This document shows positions 1 to 6,680 of a DNA stretch of 10,922 nt, piece after piece. The notes beneath the pieces were generated by a model. The model saw only the letters and a list, made by a program, of their open reading frames with translations, was not told the origin of the DNA and ran no database searches. The position numbers and the translations under genes were made by a program. The stretch's first letter is position 1. Each line of letters begins with the position of its first letter. This DNA comes from Oscillospiraceae bacterium (GTDB lineage Bacteria > Bacillota > Clostridia > Oscillospirales > Ruminococcaceae), in contig CAAGDT010000255.1 of NCBI GenBank assembly GCA_900768675.1, forward strand, positions 1-10,922. Direction: 5' to 3'.

Positions 1-140
1 CCTGTTGCCTTTGCAATAAAATAGGCTTCGGAGCGGTCCTCGGGGTCTATAAGCAGGTCTGTCGTGCTGTCGATATAGTTTATGTCCTCGTTAAGGGCGG
101 TTTTTATAATGTCGTCAACGTAGAATTGAAGTAATTTCAT
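1..140 (-). CDS. nadC: Nicotinate-nucleotide pyrophosphorylase (quinolinate phosphoribosyltransferase), N-terminal fragment
   Basis: This is the first 46 codons of a gene cut by the left edge. NadC makes nicotinate mononucleotide from quinolinate and PRPP, the last dedicated step of the de novo NAD pathway, in the cytoplasm. The visible peptide has the NadC N-terminal pattern: a hydrophobic start, then 'TALNEDINYIDSTTDLLI' (the family's ED...D.TT.. signature) and 'AYFIAKATG', the first strand of the N-terminal domain. The catalytic barrel lies outside the window. The ATG at 140 is preceded by an AGGAAAGGA-like ribosome binding site about 13 nt upstream. The gene lies 36 bp downstream of nadB on the same strand, so the two are probably co-transcribed, and this pairing supports the identification. 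I see no promoter or terminator between them. Only the N-terminus can be judged. Confidence 0.85.
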   Translation of the reverse strand, partial: MKLLQFYVDDIIKTALNEDINYIDSTTDLLIDPEDRSEAYFIAKAT

Positions 141-176
141 TTGTTTTTCTTTGTTCCTTTCCTTTTAGTCCGGCAG

Positions 177-1634
177 TTATATTATCTCACTCAGCACTAT
201 ATAAGCACAGGTCGCAATCGAAAGTGCCTCAACATAGTCGGGAGTCAGGGCATAATTGCCATTTTCAAGCTGTTCCTTTATCTCCCTTACTCTGCCTATC
301 GAACGCTTTGCCTCATCAATATCGGGAACTACAAAGTACGCCTTCTGCATAATGTGCCGTATCTCGGTACGAAGTCCCGTGGGAAGCGGCTCTCCCTCCG
401 GCGCTCTGAAAGCGTGGTTTACGGGAGAATAATCCTGTACGGGAGCGGTAGTTTCGTTTATATTTTCCGCAATAAGCCGTGAGAAAACAAGGGCTTCAAG
501 CAGAGAGTTGCTTGCAAGTCGGTTTATACCGTGAACTCCCGTGTGGGCGCATTCTCCTGCGGCGTAAAGTCCCTTTACGGTGGAAGCTCCGTGTCCGTTT
601 ACCGCAATACCGCCCATAAGATAATGCTGGCAGGGGTAAATCGGGATAGGCTCCTTCGTCATATCATAGCCCTTTTCAAGCACACGGCTGTAAATCATAG
701 GGAAGCGGTTCTTTATAAAATCGCTGTCCTTATAGGAAATATCAAGGAAAAACTCGTCGCTGCCTATCGCCTTCTGCTCCTGCATCATGCACTTTGAAAC
801 AACGTCACGGGGGGCAAGCTCCTTTCTCTCCGGCTCGTACTTCTGCATAAACCGCTCCTTATTGCCGTTCAGCAGATAAGCGCCCTCTCCTCGTACTGCC
901 TCAGAAACCAGGAAGCACTCCCTGTTCTTGCGGTCTGCAAAGGCGGTGGGGTGGAACTGGATATAGCTTAAATGTTTGATTTCAGCGCCAAGATTATAGG
1001 CAAATTGTATGCCGTCGCCTGTTGCAATTGCCGAATTTGTTGTAAAATCGTAAATTCTTCCTATTCCGCCTGTTGCAAGAATGATAGCTTTTGTTGTATA
1101 ATAGTAGTACTTGTTATCATGAAAAACGTTGGCGTAAAAATTATCTCCCTCTTTTTGCAGTCCCACAAGGTGGCTGTTTTCGAGAATATCCACGTTTTCA
1201 AGCTTCTTAACGCTGTCAATAAGGCTGGTTACAATCTCATAGCCTGTGCTGTCCTTGTGGTGTGCAATCCTGTGGCGGCAGTGACCTCCCTCTAAGGTAA
1301 GGTCGATTGAGCCGTCGGGCTTTCTGTCGAACTCAACTCCGTATTTCAGCAGGTTTTTGACGTCTGTCGGTCCCTGCTCCACAAGAATTTTAAGGTTATC
1401 CATATCGTTCTTGTAGCCGCCTGCAATAAGAGTATCCTTTATGTGCAGGTCGAAGTTGTCGTCCTTTTTGTCCATAACCGCCGCAACACCGCCCTGTGCA
1501 AGAGCGGAATTGCATAGGGTAAGCTCCTTTTTGGACAGCATAAGGATTTTAAGGTTCAGATTAAGGTTAAGGGCGGCGTACAGCCCCGAAACCCCCGAGC
1601 CTACTATTATTACGTCATATTTTTCAAATTCCAT
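177..1634 (-). CDS. nadB: L-aspartate oxidase
   Basis: A 485-residue FAD-dependent enzyme that oxidises L-aspartate to iminoaspartate, which NadA converts to quinolinate. Seen: an N-terminal Rossmann FAD motif GSGVSGLYAA (residues 12-21), the family ALAQGG segment (44-49), ATGG (187-190), QFHPTAF (226-232), AVRGEGA (246-252), HYLMGGI (337-343), and the FAD-binding C-terminal signature GECAHTGVHGINRLASNSLL (360-379). These place the family's active-site His and Arg residues as expected for the succinate dehydrogenase/aspartate oxidase superfamily. The ATG at 1634 is chosen because GGAGGT sits 6 nt upstream and the Rossmann strand begins at residue 6. An in-frame extension to about 2030 is only antisense to hflX. 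The protein stops at LSEII, just where many family members continue into an ESRG-type tail. It probably forms an operon with nadC. Its start faces hflX across 28 bp. Confidence 0.95.
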   Translation of the reverse strand: MEFEKYDVIIVGSGVSGLYAALNLNLNLKILMLSKKELTLCNSALAQGGVAAVMDKKDDNFDLHIKDTLIAGGYKNDMDNLKILVEQGPTDVKNLLKYGVEFDRKPDGSIDLTLEGGHCRHRIAHHKDSTGYEIVTSLIDSVKKLENVDILENSHLVGLQKEGDNFYANVFHDNKYYYYTTKAIILATGGIGRIYDFTTNSAIATGDGIQFAYNLGAEIKHLSYIQFHPTAFADRKNRECFLVSEAVRGEGAYLLNGNKERFMQKYEPERKELAPRDVVSKCMMQEQKAIGSDEFFLDISYKDSDFIKNRFPMIYSRVLEKGYDMTKEPIPIYPCQHYLMGGIAVNGHGASTVKGLYAAGECAHTGVHGINRLASNSLLEALVFSRLIAENINETTAPVQDYSPVNHAFRAPEGEPLPTGLRTEIRHIMQKAYFVVPDIDEAKRSIGRVREIKEQLENGNYALTPDYVEALSIATCAYIVLSEII

Positions 1635-1662
1635 GATAACACCTCCGGAAAGGAATGATTTT
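1635..1662. promoter_or_regulatory. Divergent nadB/hflX start region with abutting ribosome binding sites
   Basis: The 28 bp between the two start codons hold both ribosome binding sites. On the minus strand GGAGGT (1641-1646) lies 6 nt before the nadB ATG. On the plus strand AAAGGA (1649-1654) lies 8 nt before the hflX ATG. Only two bases separate them. There is no room for a promoter for either gene, so transcription must start inside the opposite coding region. I scanned roughly 100 bp on each side and found no convincing -35/-10 pair. Confidence 0.75.
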
Positions 1663-2907
1663 ATGAATTTAACCGAACAAAAGGATGAACGGATAATTGC
1701 GATAGCCGCCGCTATTGATACAGGCGAATATGATGTGGAATCTTCACTTGACGAGCTTACGGAGCTTGCCCGAACTGCCGACGCTGAAATTGCCGCAAGA
1801 GTAGTCCAGAAGCGACCCTCTCCAGACGCCGCAACGGTCTTGGGCGAGGGAAAGATTGAGGAGCTTGCAGAACTTGCCGGGAGCTTAGAAGCAAAGCTTA
1901 TAATCTTCGATACCGAGCTTACCGCAAGCGAAATCCGCAATATAGAAGATCTTGTAAACGTAAGGGTAATCGACCGCACAATGCTGATACTTGACATTTT
2001 TGCAGCCCGTGCTGTTTCAAACGAGGGCAAGCTTCAGGTTGAGCTGGCTCAGCTGCGCTACCGTCTGCCACGGCTTATGGGAATAGGCCGCTCCCTTTCC
2101 CGTCTTGGCGGCGGAATAGGAACGAGAGGCCCCGGCGAAAAGCAGCTTGAAACCGACAAGCGGCATATACGGCGGAGAATTGAAAAGCTTGAAAAGGATC
2201 TGGAGGAGCTTACCGCAAGGCGCTCTCTTTCAAGAAACCGCCGCAAGAAGGACGGAGTGCTTACCGCCGCAATCGTTGGCTATACAAATGCAGGAAAATC
2301 AACCCTGCTGAACGCTCTTACAAATGCGGGAGTGCTTGCGGAAAACAAGCTTTTCGCAACCCTTGACCTTACCTCCCGTGCAATCGAACTGCCCGACGGA
2401 AGAAGCCTTACATTAATTGATACTGTTGGACTTATCCGCCGCCTGCCCCATCACCTTGTTGAAGCCTTCCGCTCAACTTTAGAAGAAGCAAGCTGCGCAG
2501 ATATTATCCTGCATGTTTCGGATATTTCCGACCCGGAAGCTTCCGAAAAGGCGGAAACTACACAGAAAATACTTGCTGAGCTGGGCTGCGGAGAAATACC
2601 CGTTGTGAATATTCTGAATAAGTGCGACCTTGTGGACTACGACATTCCAGAAAACGAAAATACAGTTAAAATCTCCGCCGCAGCAGGAGCGGGAATTGAA
2701 AGAATGTTAAGCGTTATCGCCGCAAATCTTCCCGAAAGCTCAAAGAGAATGAGCCTTCTTATTCCCTACGATAAAGCGGGCTTTTCCGCAGAAATCCGTC
2801 GGGGCGGAAAGATTTTCAGCGAGGAATATACCGAAAACGGCATACTCACCGACGCACTTGTTGACATAACCCTTATAAAGCGGGCTGAGGAGTTCAGTCT
2901 AAAATAA
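1663..2907 (+). CDS. hflX: GTPase HflX
   Basis: A 414-residue translational GTPase of the Obg-HflX superfamily, whose members bind the large ribosomal subunit and split stalled or stress-inactivated ribosomes. Seen: an N-terminal HflX domain (about 1-140, including DAATVLGEGKIEEL and the RVIDRT segment), the glycine-rich family motif GGGIGTRGPGEKQLE (149-163) followed by a basic coiled-coil linker, then the G domain with G1 GYTNAGKST (206-214), G3 DTVGLI (253-258; the usual form is DTVGFI), G4 NKCD (319-322) and a G5-like SAAAG. The downstream LPHHLVEAFRSTLEE is highly typical. The ATG at 1663 has AAAGGA 8 nt upstream. An open frame extending back to 1441 lies entirely antisense to nadB and is discarded. 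It is the only plus-strand gene in the left half. Its stop overlaps the convergent galK stop. Confidence 0.96.
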   Translation: MNLTEQKDERIIAIAAAIDTGEYDVESSLDELTELARTADAEIAARVVQKRPSPDAATVLGEGKIEELAELAGSLEAKLIIFDTELTASEIRNIEDLVNVRVIDRTMLILDIFAARAVSNEGKLQVELAQLRYRLPRLMGIGRSLSRLGGGIGTRGPGEKQLETDKRHIRRRIEKLEKDLEELTARRSLSRNRRKKDGVLTAAIVGYTNAGKSTLLNALTNAGVLAENKLFATLDLTSRAIELPDGRSLTLIDTVGLIRRLPHHLVEAFRSTLEEASCADIILHVSDISDPEASEKAETTQKILAELGCGEIPVVNILNKCDLVDYDIPENENTVKISAAAGAGIERMLSVIAANLPESSKRMSLLIPYDKAGFSAEIRRGGKIFSEEYTENGILTDALVDITLIKRAEEFSLK

Positions 2908-2917
2908 CCTCACAGCC
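2883..2917. other. Imperfect inverted repeat across the hflX/galK stop codons
   Basis: GGCTGAGG (2883-2890) can pair with CCT-CA-CAGCC (2908-2917), giving eight base pairs with a 2-nt bulge and a 17-nt loop that contains both stop codons. No T-run follows on either strand, so it does not qualify as an intrinsic terminator. It is the only hairpin-like structure seen between these convergent genes. It could slow polymerase in both directions, or it could be chance. Confidence 0.25.
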
Positions 2918-4153
2918 GCCTACGGGACGGATTTTCAGAACGTGACAGCTGTCCTTTCCGAAAACCTTTTCCATTTCCATTTTGAACTGCTTTAAAAGCT
3001 CAACCGGCACAAACGCCTGAATAGTACCTGCAAAGCCGCCTCCGTGAACTCGTGAGGCGCCTTTTCTTTCAAGGGAATACTCTGCGATATTAAGACCTAT
3101 GCTGAGCCCCTGATGAACAACGTCGGAGCAGGAGTAAACGTTCTGGAGATACTTGTAGGAGGAGTTTCCGCTTTCGTTGATTGAGTCAAGGAAAGCCTGG
3201 AAGTCGTTTCTTTTAAGTGCATTAACCAGCTTGTCTACTCTCTTGTTCTCCTCGAAGAAATGGAGTGAGCGAAGCACCGCCCTGTCGCCGAACTTTTCAC
3301 GGAGAATGTTCATATTGAGGATAATATCCTGCTTGCATATCTGCCGAAGCACGGGAACGGAGAAGTATTCTGCAACCGCCTTCATTTCAGCGGGAATAGC
3401 TGCATAATCGGGAGTAAGGTCTGCGTGGTCGCCCTTGGTGTCAACTATGCAGAGGACGTGACCGAAGCTGTCAAAATCAACAGCGATGTTTTCAATAATC
3501 GGGCTTTCAACGTCCTTGAAATCAATAGCAACAAAGCCGCCTACCGAGGAAGCCATCTGGTCCATAAGTCCGCTGGGTTTTCCGAAATATACGTTCTCGG
3601 CGAACTGGGCTATCTGGGCGATTTTTACGGGGTCAATCTTGCCGCTGTTGTAAATGTAGGAGAAAATCGTGCCGATAAGTACCTCAAAGGCGGCGGAAGA
3701 AGAAAGTCCGGAGCCTTTAAGCACGTTTGAAACGGTATAAGCCTTGAAGCCGCCGATTTTAAAGCCTCTCGACTTAAAGCCCTTTGCAACGCCTCTAAGC
3801 AGGGCGGTAGCCCCGTTCTTCTCGCTTTCAACAGGCTCAAGCTCGTCAAGAAGAATCCTGTTTTCCTCGAAGCCCTCGGACTTTATAACCGCAACAGGCT
3901 CTTCAAGAGGCTCAACAATCGCAATTACGTCAAGGTCAACGCCTGCCGCAAGCACCTTTCCGCAGTTATGGTCGGTGTGGTTTCCGCCGATTTCCGTTCT
4001 TCCGGGGGCGGAGAAAATACGGATATTCTCTCCCTCGGAGGAAAAATACTCCTTATAAGCCGCGATTGCGTCAACATAGCGCTTTTTCTGGGCTTCAAGG
4101 GCTTCCTCCTTGTAAATATCAGCGAGCTTTACTAATTTTGGTTGAATTGCCAT
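2894..4153 (-). CDS. galK: Galactokinase-family GHMP sugar kinase
   Basis: A 419-residue GHMP kinase, most like the clostridial galactokinases, which phosphorylate galactose at C1 with ATP at the head of the Leloir pathway. Seen: the family's sugar-binding motif as APGRTEIGGNHTDHN (49-63), the ATP-binding motif KGSGLSSSAA (146-155), the catalytic aspartate in GLMDQM (D198) with its partner Arg52, and the C-terminal motif HGGGFAGT (370-377). Length fits GalK. In the standard motif (GRVNLIGEHTDYN) the Glu that contacts the sugar is replaced here by Asn58, while His59 and Asp61 are kept. Galactose specificity is therefore likely but not certain. The ATG at 4153 has AAGGAAGGA about 7 nt upstream. 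The 131 bp before it show no clear promoter, so read-through from the SEDS gene is possible. No galT, galE or transporter lies nearby. The 3' end overlaps hflX by 14 bp. Confidence 0.82.
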   Translation of the reverse strand: MAIQPKLVKLADIYKEEALEAQKKRYVDAIAAYKEYFSSEGENIRIFSAPGRTEIGGNHTDHNCGKVLAAGVDLDVIAIVEPLEEPVAVIKSEGFEENRILLDELEPVESEKNGATALLRGVAKGFKSRGFKIGGFKAYTVSNVLKGSGLSSSAAFEVLIGTIFSYIYNSGKIDPVKIAQIAQFAENVYFGKPSGLMDQMASSVGGFVAIDFKDVESPIIENIAVDFDSFGHVLCIVDTKGDHADLTPDYAAIPAEMKAVAEYFSVPVLRQICKQDIILNMNILREKFGDRAVLRSLHFFEENKRVDKLVNALKRNDFQAFLDSINESGNSSYKYLQNVYSCSDVVHQGLSIGLNIAEYSLERKGASRVHGGGFAGTIQAFVPVELLKQFKMEMEKVFGKDSCHVLKIRPVGGCEVILD

Positions 4154-4284
4154 TTTTATGTCCTTCCTTTTGTATTTACTGTCCTTTCGGGCATTACTTC
4201 TGTATTTTCATGCAGACGATTTCCCGCCGCCCGTAAATATTGCTTTTTCGACAATCTAAGGCTGACATTTTACGTCGGTCTGCC

Positions 4285-5448
4285 CTAATCATCGTATTTT
4301 TCCGTATAAAACATGTGCTTTTCCCTCTTGCTATGTGCCCGTACACTCAGAACAAGCCCTATCGCAAGGTAAAGGGATATTACCGAGGTTCCGCCTGCAC
4401 TTAAAAAGGGAAGCGGTATTCCTATTACGGGCATTACTGCCAGCGCCATACCTATATTTATAACCGAATGGGAGAAGAAAACCGCAAAAACGCCTATGCA
4501 GATGTATCTGCCTAAGTTATCCTTAGCCCCGCCTGCGTCGGCAAGCAGCTTTACGCAGAGCGCTGCAAGCGCTGTAACCGTAGCCACACAACCAACAAAG
4601 CCTAAAGTCATTCCTATATATGAAAATATAAAGTCGGTATCAATTTCGGGAACATAGGTGTACTTGTCGCTGCCGAAAATGCCGAGTCCTGTTAGCTGTC
4701 CCGAGCCTAAAGCCTTTTTCCCAAGCCACTGCTGATTGTAGATACCCAGGATTTCCGCCTGCTGCATTTCCGTATCGAAAAGCACCTGAAAGCGTTTGAG
4801 CTGATGAGGCTGCATAAGGTAATTCCAGGCAACATAGCCGAGAGCGGGGACTGCCACCAGAGCGGCAAGCATATATTTCCAGGAAATTCCCGCGGAAAAC
4901 AGCATAAATGCAAAAATAAGGATAAAAACCAGCGCCGAGCCGTCGTCGCCCTGCTTCATTATTATCGCCGCAGGCACAAGCCCGTGGATACAGAGCAAAA
5001 GCAGGTTCAGCGGCTCGTTTATGCGGTTTCCTACCTTATGGAGATGAAGGGCGAAGGTCATTATAAAGGAGATTTTTAAAAGCTCCGAGGGCTGGAACTG
5101 GATAAAGCCGAGATTGAGCCAGCCAATATCGTCCGCCCCTTCAACGCCCCTGCCCAAAGAGGTAAAGAGAAGCAGCACCAGTATCAGCGAAACCGGTGCG
5201 TAGAGCCACCATATCCTCGCTATGAATTTATAGTCAATTCCCGCAAGCACAAGTGCTGCTCCAAGACCTAAAACCGTTGCAACGGTCTGGGTTTTCCACT
5301 GGCGGGAGGAAACGTAGTCGCTTATTTCGTTCAGATTAAGGGTGTAGAGCAGGAATATGCCGAAGCCGCTTATAAGCAGGCACAACAGCAGCAGCGTCTT
5401 ATCCAGACGCCCCAAATACTCCCATACTGCACCAAGAACCTTCTTCAT
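4285..5448 (-). CDS. rodA: RodA-type SEDS peptidoglycan glycosyltransferase
   Basis: A 387-residue polytopic membrane protein of the SEDS family (RodA/FtsW/SpoVE), which polymerises lipid II into glycan strands. Hydropathy suggests about ten membrane segments. Seen: QPSELLKI (119-126), QGDDGSALV (166-174, in place of the usual QPDLGTALV), GKKALGSGQLTGLGIFGS (243-260), the catalytic-loop motif PEIDTDFIF (267-275) with the expected catalytic Asp272 (the usual form is PE.HTDFIF), and the C-terminal NIGMALAVMPVIGIPLPFLS (331-350) followed by AGGTS. The mLF.AGI.WK segment and the GSG.LTG.G loop favour RodA over FtsW. The ATG at 5448 is chosen: AGG lies about 8 nt upstream, and a possible TTG start at 5508 would lie upstream of the predicted transcription start. 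No class B PBP partner or mre genes are visible. It could be a second, specialised SEDS copy. Confidence 0.87.
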   Translation of the reverse strand: MKKVLGAVWEYLGRLDKTLLLLCLLISGFGIFLLYTLNLNEISDYVSSRQWKTQTVATVLGLGAALVLAGIDYKFIARIWWLYAPVSLILVLLLFTSLGRGVEGADDIGWLNLGFIQFQPSELLKISFIMTFALHLHKVGNRINEPLNLLLLCIHGLVPAAIIMKQGDDGSALVFILIFAFMLFSAGISWKYMLAALVAVPALGYVAWNYLMQPHQLKRFQVLFDTEMQQAEILGIYNQQWLGKKALGSGQLTGLGIFGSDKYTYVPEIDTDFIFSYIGMTLGFVGCVATVTALAALCVKLLADAGGAKDNLGRYICIGVFAVFFSHSVINIGMALAVMPVIGIPLPFLSAGGTSVISLYLAIGLVLSVRAHSKREKHMFYTEKYDD

Positions 5449-5496
5449 AGAACTACCTGCACCAAAAACACTCTCACAAAAAGATATACTTATATT

Positions 5497-5525
5497 ATTA
5501 TATACCAAAGTTCATATATTTGCAA
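5497..5525 (-). promoter_or_regulatory. Sigma-A-type promoter for the SEDS gene
   Basis: Read on the minus strand: -35 TTGCAA (5520-5525), a 17-bp spacer, and a perfect -10 TATAAT (5497-5502). Transcription would start near 5490, leaving an untranslated leader of about 40 nt before the ATG at 5448. The position also argues against the upstream TTG at 5508 as a start codon. Confidence 0.75.
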
Positions 5526-5617
5526 TATTTTCGTAAAAAAAACAAGCCCGCAGAATAACCGAAAAAAACTGCCCGCAAAGTAGTTTTTTTGATATGAATT
5601 TATTTTCTGTTTTTATA

Positions 5618-5646
5618 TTGCATTTTTTTCCGATTTGTGGTAGAAT
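5618..5646 (+). promoter_or_regulatory. Extended -10 promoter for fba
   Basis: A -35-like TTGCAT (5618-5623), a 17-bp spacer, and -10 TAGAAT (5641-5646) preceded by TGG at 5638-5640, which makes an extended -10 (TGnTAGAAT). The predicted start near 5653 gives a leader of about 30 nt. The -35 is weak, but the extended -10 compensates. It faces away from the SEDS promoter, with about 90 bp of AT-rich DNA between the two -35 boxes. Confidence 0.7.
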
Positions 5647-5684
5647 AAAATTGTTAATAAAAACACGAAAGGAAGTATACTCCA

Positions 5685-6548
5685 ATGTTAGTTTCTGCAA
5701 AAGATATGCTGAACAAGGCTCGCGAGGGCAAGTACGCCGTAGGCCAGTTCAACATCAACAACCTTGAATGGACAAAGGCAATCCTTCTTACCGCTCAGGA
5801 ATGCCAGTCCCCTGTTATCCTCGGCGTTTCCGAGGGCGCAGGCAAGTATATGTGCGGCTACAAAACCGTAGTCGGCATGGTTAAGGGCATGATTGAGGAG
5901 CTTAAGATTACAGTTCCCGTTGCTCTCCACCTTGACCACGGTACCTTTGAAGGCGCAAAGGCTTGCATCAACGCAGGCTTCTCCTCCGTAATGTTCGACG
6001 GTTCACATTACCCCATTGAGGAAAACATCGCTAAGACAACCGCTCTTGTAAACACCTGTGAGGTTCTCGGTCTTTCTCTTGAGGCTGAGGTTGGCTCTAT
6101 CGGCGGCGAAGAGGACGGCGTTATCGGAATGGGCGAATGTGCTGACCCCAACGAGTGCAAGATGATTGCTGACCTTGGCGTTACAATGCTTGCAGCAGGT
6201 ATCGGCAACATTCACGGCAAGTACCCCGAAAACTGGGCAGGTCTTTCCTTTGAAACACTTGCAGCAGTAAAGGAAAAGGTTGGCGATATGCCCCTCGTAC
6301 TCCACGGCGGTACAGGAATCCCCGCAGATATGATTAAGAAGGCAATCTCCCTCGGCGTTGCTAAGATTAACGTTAATACCGAGTGCCAGCTTGCATTCCA
6401 GGAAGCTACAAGAAAGTACGTTGAAGAGGGCAAGGATCTTCAGGGCAAGGGCTTCGACCCCAGAAAGCTTCTCGCTCCCGGCTTCGAGGCTATCAAGGCT
6501 ACCGTTAAGGAAAAGATGGAGCTTTTCGGTTCTGTTGGTAAGGCTTAA
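5685..6548 (+). CDS. fba: Fructose-1,6-bisphosphate aldolase, class II
   Basis: A 287-residue zinc-dependent aldolase that reversibly splits fructose-1,6-bisphosphate into dihydroxyacetone phosphate and glyceraldehyde 3-phosphate, in cytoplasmic glycolysis and gluconeogenesis. Seen: an N-terminal AVGQFNINNLEW (18-29), the first family signature around LHLDHG (81-86) with catalytic Asp84 and zinc ligand His85, the second family segment EAEVGSIGGEED (133-144), zinc ligand His178 in NIHGKY, zinc ligand His207 in LHGGTGIP (206-213), and the phosphate-binding NVNTE (229-233). Length and motifs fit the short class IIB group of Firmicutes. A related tagatose-bisphosphate aldolase is the main alternative. 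The ATG at 5685 has AAAGGAAG 9 nt upstream. The gene has its own promoter and a strong terminator, so it is monocistronic. Codon use appears biased towards C- and G-ending codons, consistent with high expression. Confidence 0.95.
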   Translation: MLVSAKDMLNKAREGKYAVGQFNINNLEWTKAILLTAQECQSPVILGVSEGAGKYMCGYKTVVGMVKGMIEELKITVPVALHLDHGTFEGAKACINAGFSSVMFDGSHYPIEENIAKTTALVNTCEVLGLSLEAEVGSIGGEEDGVIGMGECADPNECKMIADLGVTMLAAGIGNIHGKYPENWAGLSFETLAAVKEKVGDMPLVLHGGTGIPADMIKKAISLGVAKINVNTECQLAFQEATRKYVEEGKDLQGKGFDPRKLLAPGFEAIKATVKEKMELFGSVGKA

Positions 6549-6573
6549 TCGGGTTTTTGGGCAGAAAGATTTG

Positions 6574-6611
6574 ACCCCCGTATCGTGTGTGATACGGGGG
6601 TTTTTTGTTTT
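6574..6611 (+). terminator. Intrinsic terminator after fba
   Basis: A perfect 10-bp stem, CCCCCGTATC (6575-6584) with GATACGGGGG (6591-6600), closes a GTGTGT loop. An extra A-T pair (6574/6601) extends the stem, and TTTTTTGTTTT follows. It lies 26 nt past the fba stop and should separate fba from the marR operon. Confidence 0.96.
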
Positions 6612-6651
6612 CTGCCACTTCATTTTTCGTAAAACTTTCACAAAAGCCATA

Positions 6652-6680
6652 TTGACATTTTTGTCATAATCTGCTACAAT
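6652..6680 (+). promoter_or_regulatory. Consensus sigma-A promoter of the marR-ABC operon
   Basis: A perfect -35 TTGACA (6652-6657), a 17-bp spacer, and -10 TACAAT (6675-6680), a one-base departure from TATAAT. Transcription should start near 6687, inside the palindrome that follows. This is the strongest promoter in the window, which fits a promoter that has to be held down by a repressor. Confidence 0.92.
6653..6666. repeat. Second inverted repeat over the -35 box
   Basis: TGACA (6653-6657) and TGTCA (6662-6666) form a 5-bp inverted repeat with a 4-nt TTTT spacer, the same spacer length as the main operator downstream. It overlaps the -35 element and spacer. It may be a secondary regulator site. 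Since TGACA is mostly the -35 consensus itself, chance is a fair alternative. Confidence 0.35.

Noticed and set aside
1441..1662. Upstream extension of hflX
   Set aside because: It is antisense to nadB, has no HflX-like sequence, and the ATG at 1663 has its own ribosome binding site.
1635..2030. N-terminal extension of nadB by 132 residues (serine-rich)
   Set aside because: It is entirely antisense to hflX, low in complexity, and precedes the Rossmann strand that normally begins the protein. A good ribosome binding site serves the ATG at 1634.
4154..4284. Promoter or terminator between the SEDS gene and galK
   Set aside because: I found no -35/-10 pair with good spacing on the minus strand. 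The weak GGC...GAC/GTC...GCC inverted repeat near 4260-4284 has bulges and no T-run.
5449..5508. TTG start adding 20 residues to the SEDS protein
   Set aside because: The TTG would lie upstream of the predicted transcription start (-10 at 5497-5502). The ATG at 5448 starts a typical RodA N-terminus.
5562..5590. AAAAAAACT/AGTTTTTTT hairpin as a bidirectional terminator
   Set aside because: The stem is almost all A-T with an 11-nt loop, and it lies between two divergent promoters where no terminator is needed.
5512..5700. 62-residue minus-strand open frame between the SEDS gene and fba
   Set aside because: It overlaps both promoters and the fba start, is Phe/Lys/Asn-rich as expected of AT-rich DNA, and has no recognisable features.
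6003..6650. 215-residue minus-strand open frame opposite fba
   Set aside because: It is antisense to a highly conserved gene and crosses its terminator. It is a by-product of biased codon use, with no domain recognised.
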